Source of the DNA: Paramecium pentaurelia
Taxonomy: Eukaryota > Ciliophora > Oligohymenophorea > Peniculida > Parameciidae
Length of the DNA: 64,000 nt
Reading direction: 5' to 3'
Assembly (NCBI GenBank): GCA_905183005.1
Contig: CAJJDO010000145.1
Location: 1 to 64,000, forward strand
Below the pieces are notes generated by a model that was not told the DNA's origin, searched no databases, and saw only the letters and a program-made list of their open reading frames with translations. Position 1 is the stretch's first letter, and each line of letters opens with the position of its first letter. The position numbers and the translations under genes were made by a program. Positions 24,992 to 38,095 of the stretch are shown in pieces.

Positions 24992-26076
24992 TCAAGAGAT
25001 AAAAAGAGAAAAAGCACTTAAAAGAGCATTTATTAATGAAAAACTATTTAGAAATGATTGAATAGTATATTAACATTTTAATGAGATGTTTTTATTTTTA
25101 ATCAAAATCATTTCATATTTATTTATAATCCTATCTTAATTAAATTAAGTTTAGTTGTTTAAATTTATAACTATAAAAAATAGTAATTCATTTTTGTTAT
25201 GAATTTTGTATTCATGTAAATAATTGTGTTAAAAATCTATTTATAATGAAATTAAAAAATTTTAAAGTTAATTAATAATTTGATAAAGTATTTAATGATA
25301 ATAATATGGATATAAAATATTTAAATTGTAATAAAAAATCGTTATTATCATATTAAGTTTAATATATCTTTGTAAAATATATCATATAACAGATATAAAT
25401 ATAAGTTAAAAGAGTCAAACTATAAACATTTTTCTTTGTTCTTATAGATAATATAAGTTTAACTTTTAATAAAATTAATCAAAGTAATATATTTTATGTA
25501 AAATTTAGATATTATAATTTGTAACTTAATTGTTAAATTTTAAGTGTTTTTTAGTATTATAGAAGAATAAAGTAAAATCTTATTTTTATCTTTCTATTAT
25601 AAAAATGTGAATATAATTTAATTATATTAGATTTGATAAAATATTAAATAATAATTATAAATAAGAATAATCTAATAGTATTTACAAAATATGAATTTTA
25701 AGTATTAAATGAATTACTCAGTTCAATTTGTATAAATGATTTATTAATGAAAAATAAAATAATGAAATTTGACCTAAATAAAATGATTGAAACCAGAATA
25801 AGTGATAAGATTAATAAATCAAAATAAATAAAAATAAGAATTGCAGAATTAATATACAATTATATTGTAGTAAACTATTAATAAAAATTTTATTTAGTGT
25901 AGATAACTTAGTAATCCTTCTTATCAATTGTTAGACTGTTTGAAATGAAATAAGAATCTCTTTTTTAGGAAGATATGGTAGTAATTAAATCATTAAACAA
26001 TATATTGATAGACTAAGGGATGAGAATTTCACTTTATTAAATATATCATATATTTATTAATTGACATAATCTCAAA
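24992..26076. other. AT-rich intergenic region
   Basis: About 1.1 kb with extreme AT content and many ATAAT/TTTAA runs. I see no code-6 reading frame of coding character on either strand. It separates two plus-strand genes and should hold the CDPK promoter, but no element can be defined by eye. Confidence 0.55.
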
Positions 26077-27785
26077 ATGGGTTGTTGCTCTTTTAAATTG
26101 TATACTGATGAGAAAGGTAATAGTAAACATAAAGTAAGCTATAACGAATTCAGGAAATGAAATAGATGAAGTTAAAGAGGGACTGGAATTTAATTAATAG
26201 CCTAATGATCATTCTAAAATTATAGTTTAAGACAAAGAAACCAGTTTTATAAAATCAAACTCATTATCAAAAGAATAGGGTTATTCAAAGGATCTTGAAT
26301 AGTTGTAAGTTTAAACTAAACACAAGGAAGGAGATACAGTAGAATTTGTAAAAAAAACTATTAGTGGAACTATGAAATTAACACCTGAAATGTTGGTGAG
26401 AAAGCAATGTATAACAGAGAAGTTTTTAGCTCATTACGAAATAGTTAAGAAATTGGGTTAAGGAGGATTTGGAGAAGTATTTTTGGTTAAACATTTATCA
26501 ACAGAGAATTTGAGAGCTGCAAAGGTGGTTGTTAGGAAAACAATAAATTGTGAAGAGAAATTATTAGAAGAGACAGAAATTTTAAAGGCTTTGGATCATC
26601 CAAATATAGTTAAAGTTTTGGAAATATTTGCAGATTTTAAATATTATTATATAGTAACTGAATATTGTTAGGGAGGTGAATTGTTGGAGAGGATAAAAAC
26701 AATTACAAATTATAACGAGAATTTGGCTGCAAAATATATGAAATAAGTATTTTCAGCCATTTAGTATTGTCATTAGAAAAATATTGTACATCGAGATTTA
26801 AAGGTATTAAAAATATATATTATGTTTATAGCCTGAAAATATATTATTTGATTCAAGAGATCCAGATGCAAATTTAAAGGTAATAGATTTTGGAGCAAGT
26901 GAAAAGATGATTGATTCATCGTTTTTGACTAAAAAGATTGGAACTCCTTATTATGTTGCTCCAGAAGTTTTATCTGATTAAGGATATGATGAGAAAGTAG
27001 ATGTTTGGTCATGTGGAGTTATTTTATATATTTTATTAATTGGAAGACCTCCATTTAAAGGATCTAGTGATATAGAGACTTTGAGATTAGCTAGATAAGG
27101 AAAATTGAATACAAATAGTGAGAGATGGTTGAGAACAAATGAATAAGCTAAGGATTTGATAATGAAAATGATTGTAGTTGATCCAAAGAATAGAATAAGT
27201 ATGTAGGAAGCTTTTAATCATCCTTGGATTTAGAATATCTAATAGAATGAGATTGAAGATATTAATTTAATTAAGAATTTAAGTCAATTTACAGCTTAGA
27301 ATAAATTGAGAGCTGCAATAATTTAATTTATTTCTGTACAATTAGTTAATAAGGAAGAGAGTTCAAAATTATTTTAAACATTTAAAACATTAGATTAAAA
27401 TGGAGATGGAGTTTTAACTAAAGATGAATTGATGAAAGGTATGTTAAGTGCAGATGTAGATCATTTAAATGCAGAGATTATGGCTAATGGTTTAATGTAA
27501 GAATTGGATGTTAATGAATCAGGAAAAGTAGATTTTACTGAATTTATATCTGCTGCATTAGTTTAATAATAAAAAATTACCATTAATAATATTAAATTAG
27601 CATTTAAGATGTTTGATATGGATGGAAATGGAATGATAAGTAAATCTGAATTAGAAAGTATTTTTGGTGGAATTGAAATAGATAATTAGGCTTGGGATGA
27701 TATTTTATAAAAATGTGATCTTAATAATGATGGATTCTTAGGGGAAGAGGAATTTATTAAATTACTGGAGAATATTTAATTATGA
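26077..27785 (+). CDS. Calcium-dependent protein kinase (CDPK)
   Basis: Ser/Thr kinase domain followed by four EF-hands. The N-terminus MGCCSFK suits myristoylation plus palmitoylation, so membrane anchoring is likely. Kinase motifs: glycine loop GQGGFGEV (Q encoded by TAA), AAKVV lysine, HRDLKPEN split by intron 26804-26831 (28 nt), VIDFGAS, GTPYYVAPEV, DVWSCGVILY. The junction region is followed by EF loops DQNGDGVLTKDE, DVNESGKVDFTE, DMDGNGMISKSE and DLNNDGFLGEEE, all with good Ca2+ ligands except the S and K of the second loop. A first intron, 26117-26153 (37 nt), is long for this genome. CDPKs respond directly to Ca2+ in ciliates, apicomplexans and plants. Confidence 0.95.
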
Positions 27786-27859
27786 ATTCATTAATCTTAT
27801 ATATTTTCTATTTGATTATAAATTACATATTAAATATTCAGTATTAAATAAATTATATA

Positions 27860-28820
27860 ATGTATAGAAATTTGGGTTAATCCTATTAAGCAATGAATAT
27901 TATACATGAGGAAAATGGTAATTAATTATGGTTGGGTGATTATACAGCTGCCTAAGACAAGTCTACTCTTGATAATAAAGGAATTAGAACAGTTTTAACA
28001 GTTGCATGTTAACTTAATATAAAATATAATGATTAGAATATGAATCATAAAGTAAAAATTATACATAATATTATAGACATATTCAATTCTTGATTCAGAA
28101 TAAGCAAATGTGGCTTAATTTTTTGATGAATCTTTTTATCTTATTAAAAATGGATTGAAATTTGGATCTGTTCTTGTACATTGTGCTGCTGGAGTTTCAA
28201 GATCAGCATCAATAGTTATAGCTTATCTTATGAGAAATAAAGGATGGACATATAGTGAAGCTTTTTCTTATGTTAAAAGTAAAAGATTTGTCATTTGTCC
28301 AAATAGTGGTTTTTAACGATAATTGAAAAATTATGAGAAATAATTAAGACAATCAAAAGAATAAGAAAAATTAAATAATAATAAAGAATTAGAATGTAGT
28401 TAACATATTGTTTCTGATAAATAATAAGATAATGTTAATGTTCTTGAAATTAAAAAATCTGAATAATTAGTAAAATTGGGTAATGAAAAAAAAGTAGAGT
28501 CTTCTATTTAAAATGAATTTAGATAGACTAATAAAAATAATGAATTCTTAGGAAATAATTAAAAATAAGAAACTAAATCAAATTTTAGAGTATAAAATAG
28601 AAATTGTATGCTTACTTCTAAATTTAATAATACAAGAACAAATATGTAATAAAATAAAATCAATTTATAAACTATGTAAACAACATACAATTCATCTTAT
28701 GCTGGACCTTAAATTGTTACACATGCATAAAATAAGTTATTTGATAAATATCCTTTATCGATTTTACCTGGAATTTCTGGAAAATCTAATTATAACATAA
28801 ATAATAGAAGAAATCAATGA
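27860..28820 (+). CDS. Dual-specificity protein phosphatase
   Basis: DSP fold at residues 1-160: NQLWLGDYTAAQDKSTL, GIRTVLTVA, then the catalytic P-loop HCAAGVSRSAS (28179 onward) with Cys nucleophile and Arg, then AYLMRNKGWTYSEAF and KRFVICPNSGF. One 25-nt intron at 28052-28076. The remaining half is Asn/Gln/Lys-rich and disordered, ending NINNRRNQ at TGA 28818-28820. It dephosphorylates Ser/Thr and Tyr residues; the substrate is unknown. The general acid Asp is probably the one in SILDSEQANV, shortly before the P-loop. It sits 74 bp after the CDPK on the same strand, without evidence of co-transcription. Confidence 0.93.
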
Positions 28821-28902
28821 AATTTATATAACTTGTGTATAGTTATTGTATTCTAACTGATATGATTTAAATTGTTTTTAATTATAAAATTTGAATAATT
28901 CA

Positions 28903-31180
28903 ATGAGAAGTTCAAGTTCTAACTATTCATTATAAAGAGATATATAAAAAATAGAGAGTATAGATTTGAGAAATAGAAGTGGAATCAGAAATAAAAAAGA
29001 AGAAAATGCATATTCACGAATTGATAATAAGGAAAATTATTCAATTTAAACAGGGAAAAATTAATTATTTTCTTATGGAGCAAAATACTAACATAAACTT
29101 TAAATGTAAAAATCTAAAGTAGAGATACCTGTAGTTGAAATCAAAAGAGTAGATGATAAAAAATAGTTGAGTGTAATTTTCAAATTTTATGCATCTTTTG
29201 GAGATAGAACAAATATTGATTATATTAGATCAAATAAAGTACATAAATTAATGTCAGATTCATAAATCAAGCTTCAAAGATAAGATTAATAATAAATTGA
29301 TTTACTTTTTGTTAAAGCAAATAGAAATAAACCAAATATGGATTTTGAGAACTTTTATTACTTTTTAGAATTATTATCTGAAATTTTATATGGAGAAAAT
29401 TCATTCTAAATATTAATGGATAATCATTTAACTCCATTATATGAAAACATAATCTCATCTACAGATTTAGGAGATGAAGAGACAAAACTATCTTAAGAAA
29501 TTGATCCAATCTGTGTCAAATTAATGTAGGTTGTTATTCAACCTATTACTTTTATTTATAATAAATATTTTCCTCCTTAATTTAAGAATTTTAATTTGAA
29601 AGACTAATAAGAAGAATTAATGTTGAAATAATAGATTCGATCTTCATTGTTTTTATTTTTAAAAGAATTTGAAATCTGTCCATAATTTATTACTAAAGGA
29701 TCTGCTTATTTATTATTAGATTATATTTAAGCAGATCTTAATTTACCTTAAATTTGTTAATTAAAAAAATAAAAGTCAAAATTTGATCTTAACTAATTTT
29801 GTTGTTATATTATTAAATTAGCTATGATGACTCTTCAAAGTTTTGATGATTCAACTTAAGAATAATAAATAATAACACCACTCTAAAAATTGGCATTTTT
29901 ATTTGAGAGAATGGAATTGAGTCAAGGTTTTAATAATTTGGAAATACCATCAAATAATTCAAAAATAAATTGGAAATTAAAAGTACCTGAAGAACTTATA
30001 GAATTAATAATTAGTGAACCTGATGCTATTCAATATTTAAATTCTACTACTTAGAGAATGAAAATTCATCAATTAAAAAATGAAGAATTTTGTGATGAAT
30101 AGGTGAAAAGAATTAATACAGTTCCTACTAATAGAGTAAGACCATCTATATAAATTAATAAATAATTTGAGGAATAATGTCAATAATTATTTTAAGAAAA
30201 TTATACATAATTATTTAATATCTATAGATAATATTCTGGTATTAGTTAATAGACTGGACAAGATAATGAATTAGTTGGTAGTAAATGGATGAAATTTTTA
30301 AAAGATGCAAATTTAGTTAATATAAATTTAATTGATAAAAATAGTAAATTATCTTATTAAATACCTCATAATGAAATTGATTTAATTTTTACTAAGGCAT
30401 GTACAATCTCATAAAATAATAGAACATCTGTTCCAATTAAATAAAAAAAATAAACTATGAATTTCTTATAATTTTTGAAAGGTCTTTAATTAATTACAAA
30501 TGATATACATGTTTTAAAGACTATATTATATGATCATGTATTACATTTAATGAGTCAGGGACCAGAAAATAAAATGAAAGATCTTCTCTCTTAATTAATG
30601 AATTTATTAAAGGATAAAGAAATAGTTGAATTTTTAGGATTACTACATAAATCTATTTTAGTATATTATAAACATTATACTATTGGTAAATAGATTATGA
30701 ATTTTGAATAGTTCTTAAGATTTTATAAAGTAAATTATTATATTTAATATTATTAGGATTTCTCAATCTTTCCTGATTTATTAACTAAAAATAAGATAGT
30801 TTAAATATTTTAAATATTGTCTAAATTATATGAGAATCAAGAAAATTCAAATATTAAAAGTGGTAATATTGATCAACATATGTTTGTTGAATCTCTTGCC
30901 CTTTCAGCATTGGAAATCTTATATAATGATGATGAAAATTTAAGTTAGTTAGAGAAAGTAAGTATACTTATATAATTTAAGATATATTTTTTGATAGAGA
31001 GATTAAATTAATCTGATGGGCCTAGGATTGTTCAGAAGTAATTAGGACATACAAAGTAAAATATTAATAATTTAAATATTTAGATGTCCTTCTGGTTAAG
31101 ACTGGGACTTATTGTATCATATAAGAAAGAGGTTTTCATGGTTAATTTAATAACAAGAATAAGTCTCTTAAGAATAATGA
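28903..31180 (+). CDS. p25-alpha (TPPP) domain protein
   Basis: Long frame from ATG 28903 (MRSSSSNYSLQRDIQ). Residues about 465-540 match the p25-alpha domain of tubulin polymerisation-promoting proteins: LVGSKWMKFLKDANLVN, then HNEIDLIFTKACTIS, then NFLQFLKGLQLI, with the helix-turn-helix, D-hydrophobic-IF-K core. The part before it, about 450 residues, is mostly helical with FFDFEN-type charged stretches and is not assigned. After it the protein continues helical and ends DWDLLYHIRKRFSWL...VSQEQ at TGA 31178-31180. Introns of 24 and 28 nt are needed near the 3' end. TPPP-type proteins bind tubulin and occur mainly in flagellated eukaryotes, so a microtubule or ciliary role is inferred. It is far longer than ordinary TPPP (about 200 residues). 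Confidence 0.75.
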
Positions 31181-31229
31181 CTTCATATTATTATTTTTAT
31201 ATATTAAAGGCAAAGTTAAATCGTAAAAA

Positions 31230-33990
31230 ATGCAATCGTTACTATCATTAATGAGTAAATTGTCATCAATCAGTTCTCATGATGTTTTAGACAGTGAATA
31301 AGAAATTTCAAAAAAAGCATTTATACCTTCTCTACGAACTCCTTTTGAAAACGATAAACTTAAATTAAGAAAGGATGAAGAATAAGAATATGTACAAAAT
31401 ATTATATAAAAGAGACTTCATAAAAAATAAATTTGAGTAATTAATTACTATATTCTACTGCACCTGTATTAGATACATTATCAGAATTATTGTTAGATTT
31501 AGATTTATCAAATAACTTATTGCATTAATTTCCAAATCAATTAAAGTATAATTTTCTATAATTAATTATTTAGAACATACACTAAGTTAAAGATCCTGAA
31601 TTTGAGTTTTAATTAAATCTAATAAATTCCAATAAAATTTCATCTTCCAAATTTAGAAAAATTAATATTGTCAGATAATTAGATAAGTATATATTATTTA
31701 GTTGATAAATATAGAATAATTACCATCTAGTTTATTTAAATTAAATACTTTAAAAGAATTAAATTTAAATAACAATAATATAGAGTATTTACCATCAGAA
31801 CTATTTGATTTAAAATTAATTTATCTTGGATTAAGATCTAATATGTTTACTACAATTCCAGCAAGATTTAATGAAATATTAGAATCATTATAATATTTTG
31901 ATCTTGATTGGTTTGATTATTGTGCTATAAGTTGTTAACTTGATAAATAAATAAAATAAAAATTAGTTTAATTAGGTTAGAGAGTAGTATAAAGATAAGA
32001 AATTATTACATTTTCATTATTTTATTATTATATGATTGGAAAAGTGTTTGATATATAGTAATTCATTTAAAAGTATTAAATATAATATTATTAGTGGTAA
32101 GAATATATTATTTACATTTATATAAAGAGATTCCATAGGATTATTAAAGTAATTTAGTTAAAAGTATCCAGAATTAATATTTATAAAAGATGAGGAAGAT
32201 TGTTCTCCTCTTCTTTATGCATTCAATCTTCATAGAATAAAGTGTATTCAGTGTTTGTTACCAGCTTTTAGGAAAAATACAATTGAAATGCAAACTATCT
32301 TTATGTTAACAGCAAAACGATTGGATATTTAATTAATGAAGATCTTATTATAGAATGGAATTGAATTAAATTAGTAAATAGAGAAAGACATTATTGGACC
32401 AAATAAAATACTTGTAGCTAATGGATCAACTGTTATGCATGTAGCAATGACATCTTTTGGCAGAAATGCATAACAATAATAATAAGCATCAATTATGGTC
32501 AAAGTAGTTTAAAACTTAAAGAATAGCTTCTTTTAGACATGGGATGCGATCCAAACATTAGAAATCCAATGAAATTAACTAGTTTACATGCTGCTGTTAA
32601 ATTACCATCTTTAGCTGCAGTAAGATTTGCTAGTAATAGCACTTAATTTGATTTCCACAAAAGAGATCTATTTAAAAATACTCCACTTCATAGTGCAGCT
32701 TCGATGGGTTTAGTTAGTATTTTGTAATTGATTTAAGGAAAGAATGTAAATCCATTTTCTTTAAATCTAAATAATAAGACTGCTAAATAAGTATCTATAG
32801 CATCTTTATAAGTAATTAAAATTTAAAGGAAATATGAAAATTAATATTTAAGAAGAAAATTATTAATAGAAAATGAAGATCATAGAACTTATTAAAAGAA
32901 TGAGAATTTAACTAGTCTTAATAGTTATTAAACAATATCTTAAAATTAATAGATAACAGAAATTAAAAGTCAAATTCCATCTCCTTAATCTTAATAATAA
33001 TAAAGAAAGATATTTAGATTGAATTTAACTTAAGTTAAATTAATGGAATAAAATGGTTTACTTTCAAATAGATAACAACAATCATCTTAAAGATCTTTGG
33101 CACCTAAAATCTAAGAAATTTTATCAAATATTTCTTAAATAATGAGAAAATATCAATAGAGTAATAATCTTCTATAAGAAATGAAGAAATTATATTATTG
33201 TACTGAAGTACTTTAAGAAAAATTAATAATTTCTATTTTTGTAAATCTGATTATAATGAAATTAAAATATGGTTGGAAATACTTATCTAGTATTGGTACA
33301 TCTACAATTTCAGTATTAAATCAAACAAAATTAATCTATTAAAAACCATAAAGTGTTAATGAATATTTTATATATTAGAATTAAGAAAAGATTGAAAAAT
33401 ATAAATAAAATTGTCTAAATATATAGAAAATAGATGATATATCAAATGCAGATTTTAAGAATTAAAAATAATAATTATCATTAAACTTAAAATATAATTT
33501 ACATAATAATTGGGAAGAAACAATTAATTAATATGAAGAATTCTATTAAAATAGTATGGGAGATACTTAATGGATGATTAGTGTAAAAGGACTCAAAATT
33601 TAAAATAAAATAAAGACAGATAATAATAATAGAATGTTATTATATTAATATGAATAATTTTAAAACAATTCAGCTTCATAAACTTAATTTATTAGAGTAG
33701 TACTAAGACAAATGGATTATTATAAAGAGTTGAAAGTTGATAATTCTGAATCAGCTGGTAGTTTAAGTGATAGAATGAATTAATATAATAAAAGTCCATT
33801 AATAAATAAGAAAAATAATTAGTTTGTGAATTTAAAATCAAACAAAATGGAATTCCTTTATAGAAATGTAAGTTAAACAGCAAGAAGAGTATCTCCTTAA
33901 GTTTAATAGCATCTTGGAGAAAAGGCACAGACCTTTCGAAAAGATTCTGCTATTATTAATTCTATAGATTTTACTTTAGATAATTTATGA
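31230..33990 (+). CDS. LRR and ankyrin-repeat protein
   Basis: Starts MQSLLSLMSKLSSISS. Leucine-rich repeats follow (LLLDLDLSNNLLHQFP, LKILNLSFNQIQQIP, LEKLILSDNQIKQLP, LKELNLNNNNIEYLP), then ankyrin-like repeats: EDCSPLLYAFNLHRIKCIQ, GSTVMHVAMTSFGRN, MGCDPNIRNPMKLTSLHAA, KNTPLHSAASMGLVSILQ. The last 400 residues are Asn/Gln/Lys-rich. Introns of 23, 28, 28, 22 and 23 nt are needed; the first ends in GAG rather than TAG. Stop TGA 33988-33990. Both repeat types are binding scaffolds; no catalytic domain is visible. Combined LRR plus ankyrin layouts recur in ciliates, but no orthologue with known role comes to mind. Confidence 0.8.
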
Positions 33991-34077
33991 TTGAATATTA
34001 ACAATAAACGAAACATAGTTATATTTAAATTATTTATTTTATTTTATTTTTTTTGTACATTATGCAATAATAATAAC

Positions 34078-36047
34078 TCATTTTTGAGTTTCTTCTTTAA
34101 TCAATAAAAGACCATCATCAATATAAGTTTAAAGTTCTTAACTATCTTCAAACATATTCAAAATGTCACCAATTTCAAATTATGATGGATCAACTAACAT
34201 ACCTAAATTATTTAATTATAATTATTACCTACAACTTTTTTAGTTGATTCTTTATCTTTTACAACTTCGAAGACTTTTTTGAATAATAGATTACCAAGAA
34301 CATATCTTTAATCACTTTGAGGAATCTTCAAGAATTCTTCCATTCTATTTTAAATTAAAGTGTAATCAGAAAATTCTTAAATGAATGCTTAAGGTTGAAC
34401 CATTTAGTTCATGAGTGCTTAATTTACAGGTTTATTATTCATTGGTGGATGTCTTGGAGCATAATTTCTCATCATAGGGAAAGGACCAGGACCAGGTCTT
34501 CCTCCTCTTGGAGGAATTTGTCTCATTCCTTATCCTCCAGGTGGGAATGGCATTTAAGGAGGCATAACTGGAAAGTTTCCAACATAAGGTGGTTAGAGTA
34601 ATTATCTTCCTCCTGGATTTTGGAAAATACTTTGACTTTGTTTTTTAACTTCCTTGAATTCCTTTCTCATAGTTTTGGATAATAAAATATTCATCATGAC
34701 ATGTCCATCCTTGAATATCTCTTTCTTTATAGCAGAAATTTCTGAATTATTTTCATCATAGATTTCTGATCTTGCTCTCTTTGAATCTTCCATAGTTTAA
34801 TAATGAACAAAACATTATTGAACTTAAAATCTAGGATTTTTAGTTTTTCTAATTGTAAGACGAATAACTTTTCCAAATCTTGATAAGAATTCTTGAATTT
34901 TTTCCTTTGTTACTTCTTCCTTTATATTTTAAACGAGAATCAATCTGTCATCTGGATTTAAGTGTTTACTGTAGACCATATTGTAAAAGAAATTTTCACT
35001 TTCTCCTTTGAAAGTGTCATCATGATCTTAAGCCATTTCTTTAAATGCCTAAGTAATTTCAGCAATAGAAAATGCTTCACTAGCATCACTATTGAGAGGT
35101 GGTCCATGTTTATTAATTAATTCCAATGCATGATGAGCACCTGAATTTATACATGGATGTTTTCTTTATTATTCACAAATATCTAAATTTTCTTTTGCTT
35201 ATTCTGCTGTTTCGAATGAGATCATTGTCCAAGGTTATCTTGTATGTTAATCAATCTTAACAAAGCAATCTTTAACCTTAATGCCATGTTTTAAGAAATA
35301 ATCATTAATTATTAAAGACCATGCATATTCAATTGCTCTGATTACCTTACTCTATTCCCAATACTTTTATGGTAAAGGTTTAGCAATGGCTCTCAAATAG
35401 ATTGAACTGGATTCAACTTTTCTCTCTGATTAAGCTTTGAATTATTCCAATTTAAGTAATTTTCCTTTGTGTGTAATAGGATGATTCATAACTCTCTTTA
35501 TCAAATTATCAGCATCTTCCTTTTTCTCAAATTGAACATAACCATAACTAAAATATATTACATTTAATTATATACTTTAATTGCTTTCCTTAAATATCTC
35601 TGTGAATATCAACTGATTAAACAGTACCATATCTGGAAAACTCTTATTCCAATTCTAAAATATCAGCATCTTCTGGTAAATTGTTGATGAAGATATTTGC
35701 TTTTTTATCAGCAATATGATAATTGAAGTATGGTTTGACTCTGATAATATTTCTAATGAACACTTAATTATTAAATTTCTTTCTTGCTTCTTCAGCAGAA
35801 TCTTGATGAGCAAAGGTAATGAATGCTTATCCTTTTGATTTTTAGGTGGTCTTGTCTTTTGTAATCTTTAAACTGTGGATTTCACCTACTTCCTTAAATT
35901 TACGATATAGATAATCTTCTGAAATACCCTAATTAATGTTATTGAAGACATTCATACCTGATCTAAATTTTCAATGTAAATGATGGTCTTCATTTATTAT
36001 GGAGTGGTTTAAGGAGGTAATTATTGTTAAATTTCTTTTGGTTGCAT
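34078..36047 (-). CDS. Poly(A)-binding protein, RRM and MLLE domains
   Basis: Begins MQPKEIQQQLPPQTTPQQ. RNA-recognition motifs follow: IIYIENLDQGISEDYLYRKF (start of an RRM), KGQAFITFAHQDSAEEAR (RNP1-like), ANIFINNLPEDADILELE with YGYVQFEKKEDADNL, and a divergent third and fourth set (LILVQNIKEEVTKEKIQEFL). A Pro/Gly-rich linker (PPGGQGMRQIPPRGGRPG) leads to a C-terminal MLLE domain (QRYVLGNLLFKKVFEVVK, DILNMFEDSQELQTYI). This is cytoplasmic PABP, which coats mRNA tails and recruits PAM2 proteins. A 29-nt intron near 35955 and others near 35550 and 34220 are needed. The usual KITGMLLE motif is altered to a GMLVDPSQFE segment. Confidence 0.92.
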
Positions 36048-37414
36048 ATTTTGATTTTTAAATAAATATTTTATTTAAAGATTTAAATTGAGTTTGCATA
36101 TTTAATTAAAAAAATATATATATTGTTTTTTTAAAGATAATCATTTATTCCTTTCTATTCTCTTCAATCCTTAACAATCATCACTCTTTCACTCATCAAA
36201 TATTATAATATCCTTATACTAATATAATTCATTGCATTAAAGAATGATAAAAAGTAATTTGAAAGTATATTCTAATGTTAAAATTCATTATTGCATTAAA
36301 TATTTGGATTATTATTGATCAAGGTCTTATAATATATACTACAATTTAATGACAATAAATTGACTTATATATTTTTGAATATCGATTTAATTATTGGAAA
36401 TGTAAGTCTTCTGTTTATAATGTTGCTCCTATAAAGTTATCTAGTTTATGATAAATCTAAAACTATAAAATAATTACTTTTATGATTTAAGGGAAATTTA
36501 TATAGAATCATATATTTTAGATTCTCATAAATATTAAATCTTAATTAATTTATTAAATAAGATTTTATATTTATGATAGACTTTGTTTCTCTTTAGATAA
36601 TTGAGGTTTTTAAGTACTTTCTGACAAAGAGTTGATTCAAATATATTTTCAAATCAGTTTGGGATAATAGTGGATCAGAAATTTATGTAATTTACAAGTA
36701 AATATTTAAAATCAATTTAGTATATCAGTGTATAATAAAAATGCTATATATTAATGAAAAAAGGTAGAGATTATTATACAAAAATAAAATAATATATTTT
36801 ATGATAAGAGTAAACAATTTCAGATAGTATAATATTTATAAGTGTTAGAAATATTTGAAGTTTATTATATATTTTATTGATATCAAAAATTTAGTTTAAT
36901 TTTTAAGTCATTTTTATATTGTTATGTTATCATTTAATTTAAATTTCAAATTAATTTTGCCTTCAAAAAAAAGAAATGATTTGAACTAATTATCTTCTAA
37001 TTTCATCTTTACTTATGATTGATGTTAAGATTTAATAAACTATAGTTTGATGTTGTTATTAAATTCTCAATCCTTTATAATGTCTTAATGTTTTATTTAT
37101 AATGAGATGATGATTTCTTTATGGATTCTATTTTGGATGGGTAATATTAGAATGCAAATCATTGTTGGTAATTGATAAAATAGTGTTTGTATGTTTTAAT
37201 ATTATATAAAAAAATCAGAGTTGTTTTATATATTATATATATATAAGAATAGTAAAGTTCTCATATTAGAATAATACATAAAATATTATTATGATCATTA
37301 TTAATATTTAATAATAGAAATTTAATTTTTTTAAGTAGTGATTATATCGATTGCGTAATTCATGAATATTAAACTGAATTATTAATTAAATAATATTAAT
37401 AATATTATTTAAAA
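36048..37414. other. AT-rich intergenic region
   Basis: About 1.37 kb, divergent spacer between PABP and the ML-domain gene. Very AT-rich. A minus-strand stretch near 36975-37120 is open in code 6 for some 40 codons but without start or recognisable motif, so I do not call it. Promoters of both genes are presumably here. Confidence 0.5.
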
Positions 37415-37839
37415 ATGAAATACATAATTGCATTACTATTAGTATCCACCATTTTAGCAGCTATTCCAACCAAAGTTACAAATTGTATGGCAAATCCAAA
37501 GATTGTTTTTACTGAGGCAACTTTCAGTGTTACACCTGCAAAGGGTGTTGATGAAACAATCACACTTTTTGGATCTGCAAATGATCATGCAGAATTAGCT
37601 AATGTTTAACTCAAAGCTAAATGGAATGGAATAGATGCTTTTGAAGACAATTATCCTGAAGATGAAGTATATGATAAAGGAGATCTTGTAAATTATTAAA
37701 TGACATAAAATTTCCCAACCTTTACTCCATCTGTAAAACAATCAAATATTATTCATAGGGCAAAATCGTTGTTTAAATGTGGTTCTAAAATGCTAAAGGA
37801 ACAAATTTTGCATGTGCTGAAGTTGGATTTGTTATTTGA
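37415..37839 (+). CDS. ML-domain (NPC2-like) secreted lipid-binding protein
   Basis: Signal peptide MKYIIALLLVSTILA, then a compact beta-sandwich protein: CMANPKIVFTEATFSVTP, DETITLFGSANDHAEL, VQLKAKWNGIDAF, then GKIVVQMWFQNAKGTNFAC and ending AEVGFVI. The pattern (Cys near the N-terminus, strands alternating with short loops, Cys plus small residues at the end, about 130 residues) is that of MD-2-related lipid-recognition proteins such as NPC2 and PG/PI transfer proteins, which carry lipids in the secretory or endolysosomal lumen. Intron 37733-37758 (26 nt); unspliced, the frame would run into unrelated sequence. Stop TGA 37837-37839. Confidence 0.72.
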
Positions 37840-38095
37840 TTCTTATATATTGGTATTTTTCATTAAATAAGATATTATATTTTGAATAAAAAATTCATAT
37901 ATTTTAAAAATAAATTAATCAATAATATTCTTGAGATATCTAAGTAAGATAATTGATAATTTTGATTTGATCTAATTTTTATATTTCCAAAATATAGTTT
38001 AGATATGGGAGGAATCTTTAATTTTTAAAGAATCATAATAATGTAAAAAAATAATTTAATTTTTTAAAGATGATAATTTATAAACAAAATTTAAG

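Noticed and set aside
24992..26076. Internal eliminated sequence or transposon in the long AT-rich spacers
   Set aside because: No TA-bounded end consensus, terminal repeats or transposase-like frame could be seen; these regions look like ordinary AT-rich spacers.
34395..34601. Plus-strand ORF rich in His, Arg and Trp
   Set aside because: Antisense to the Pro/Gly-rich linker of the poly(A)-binding protein.
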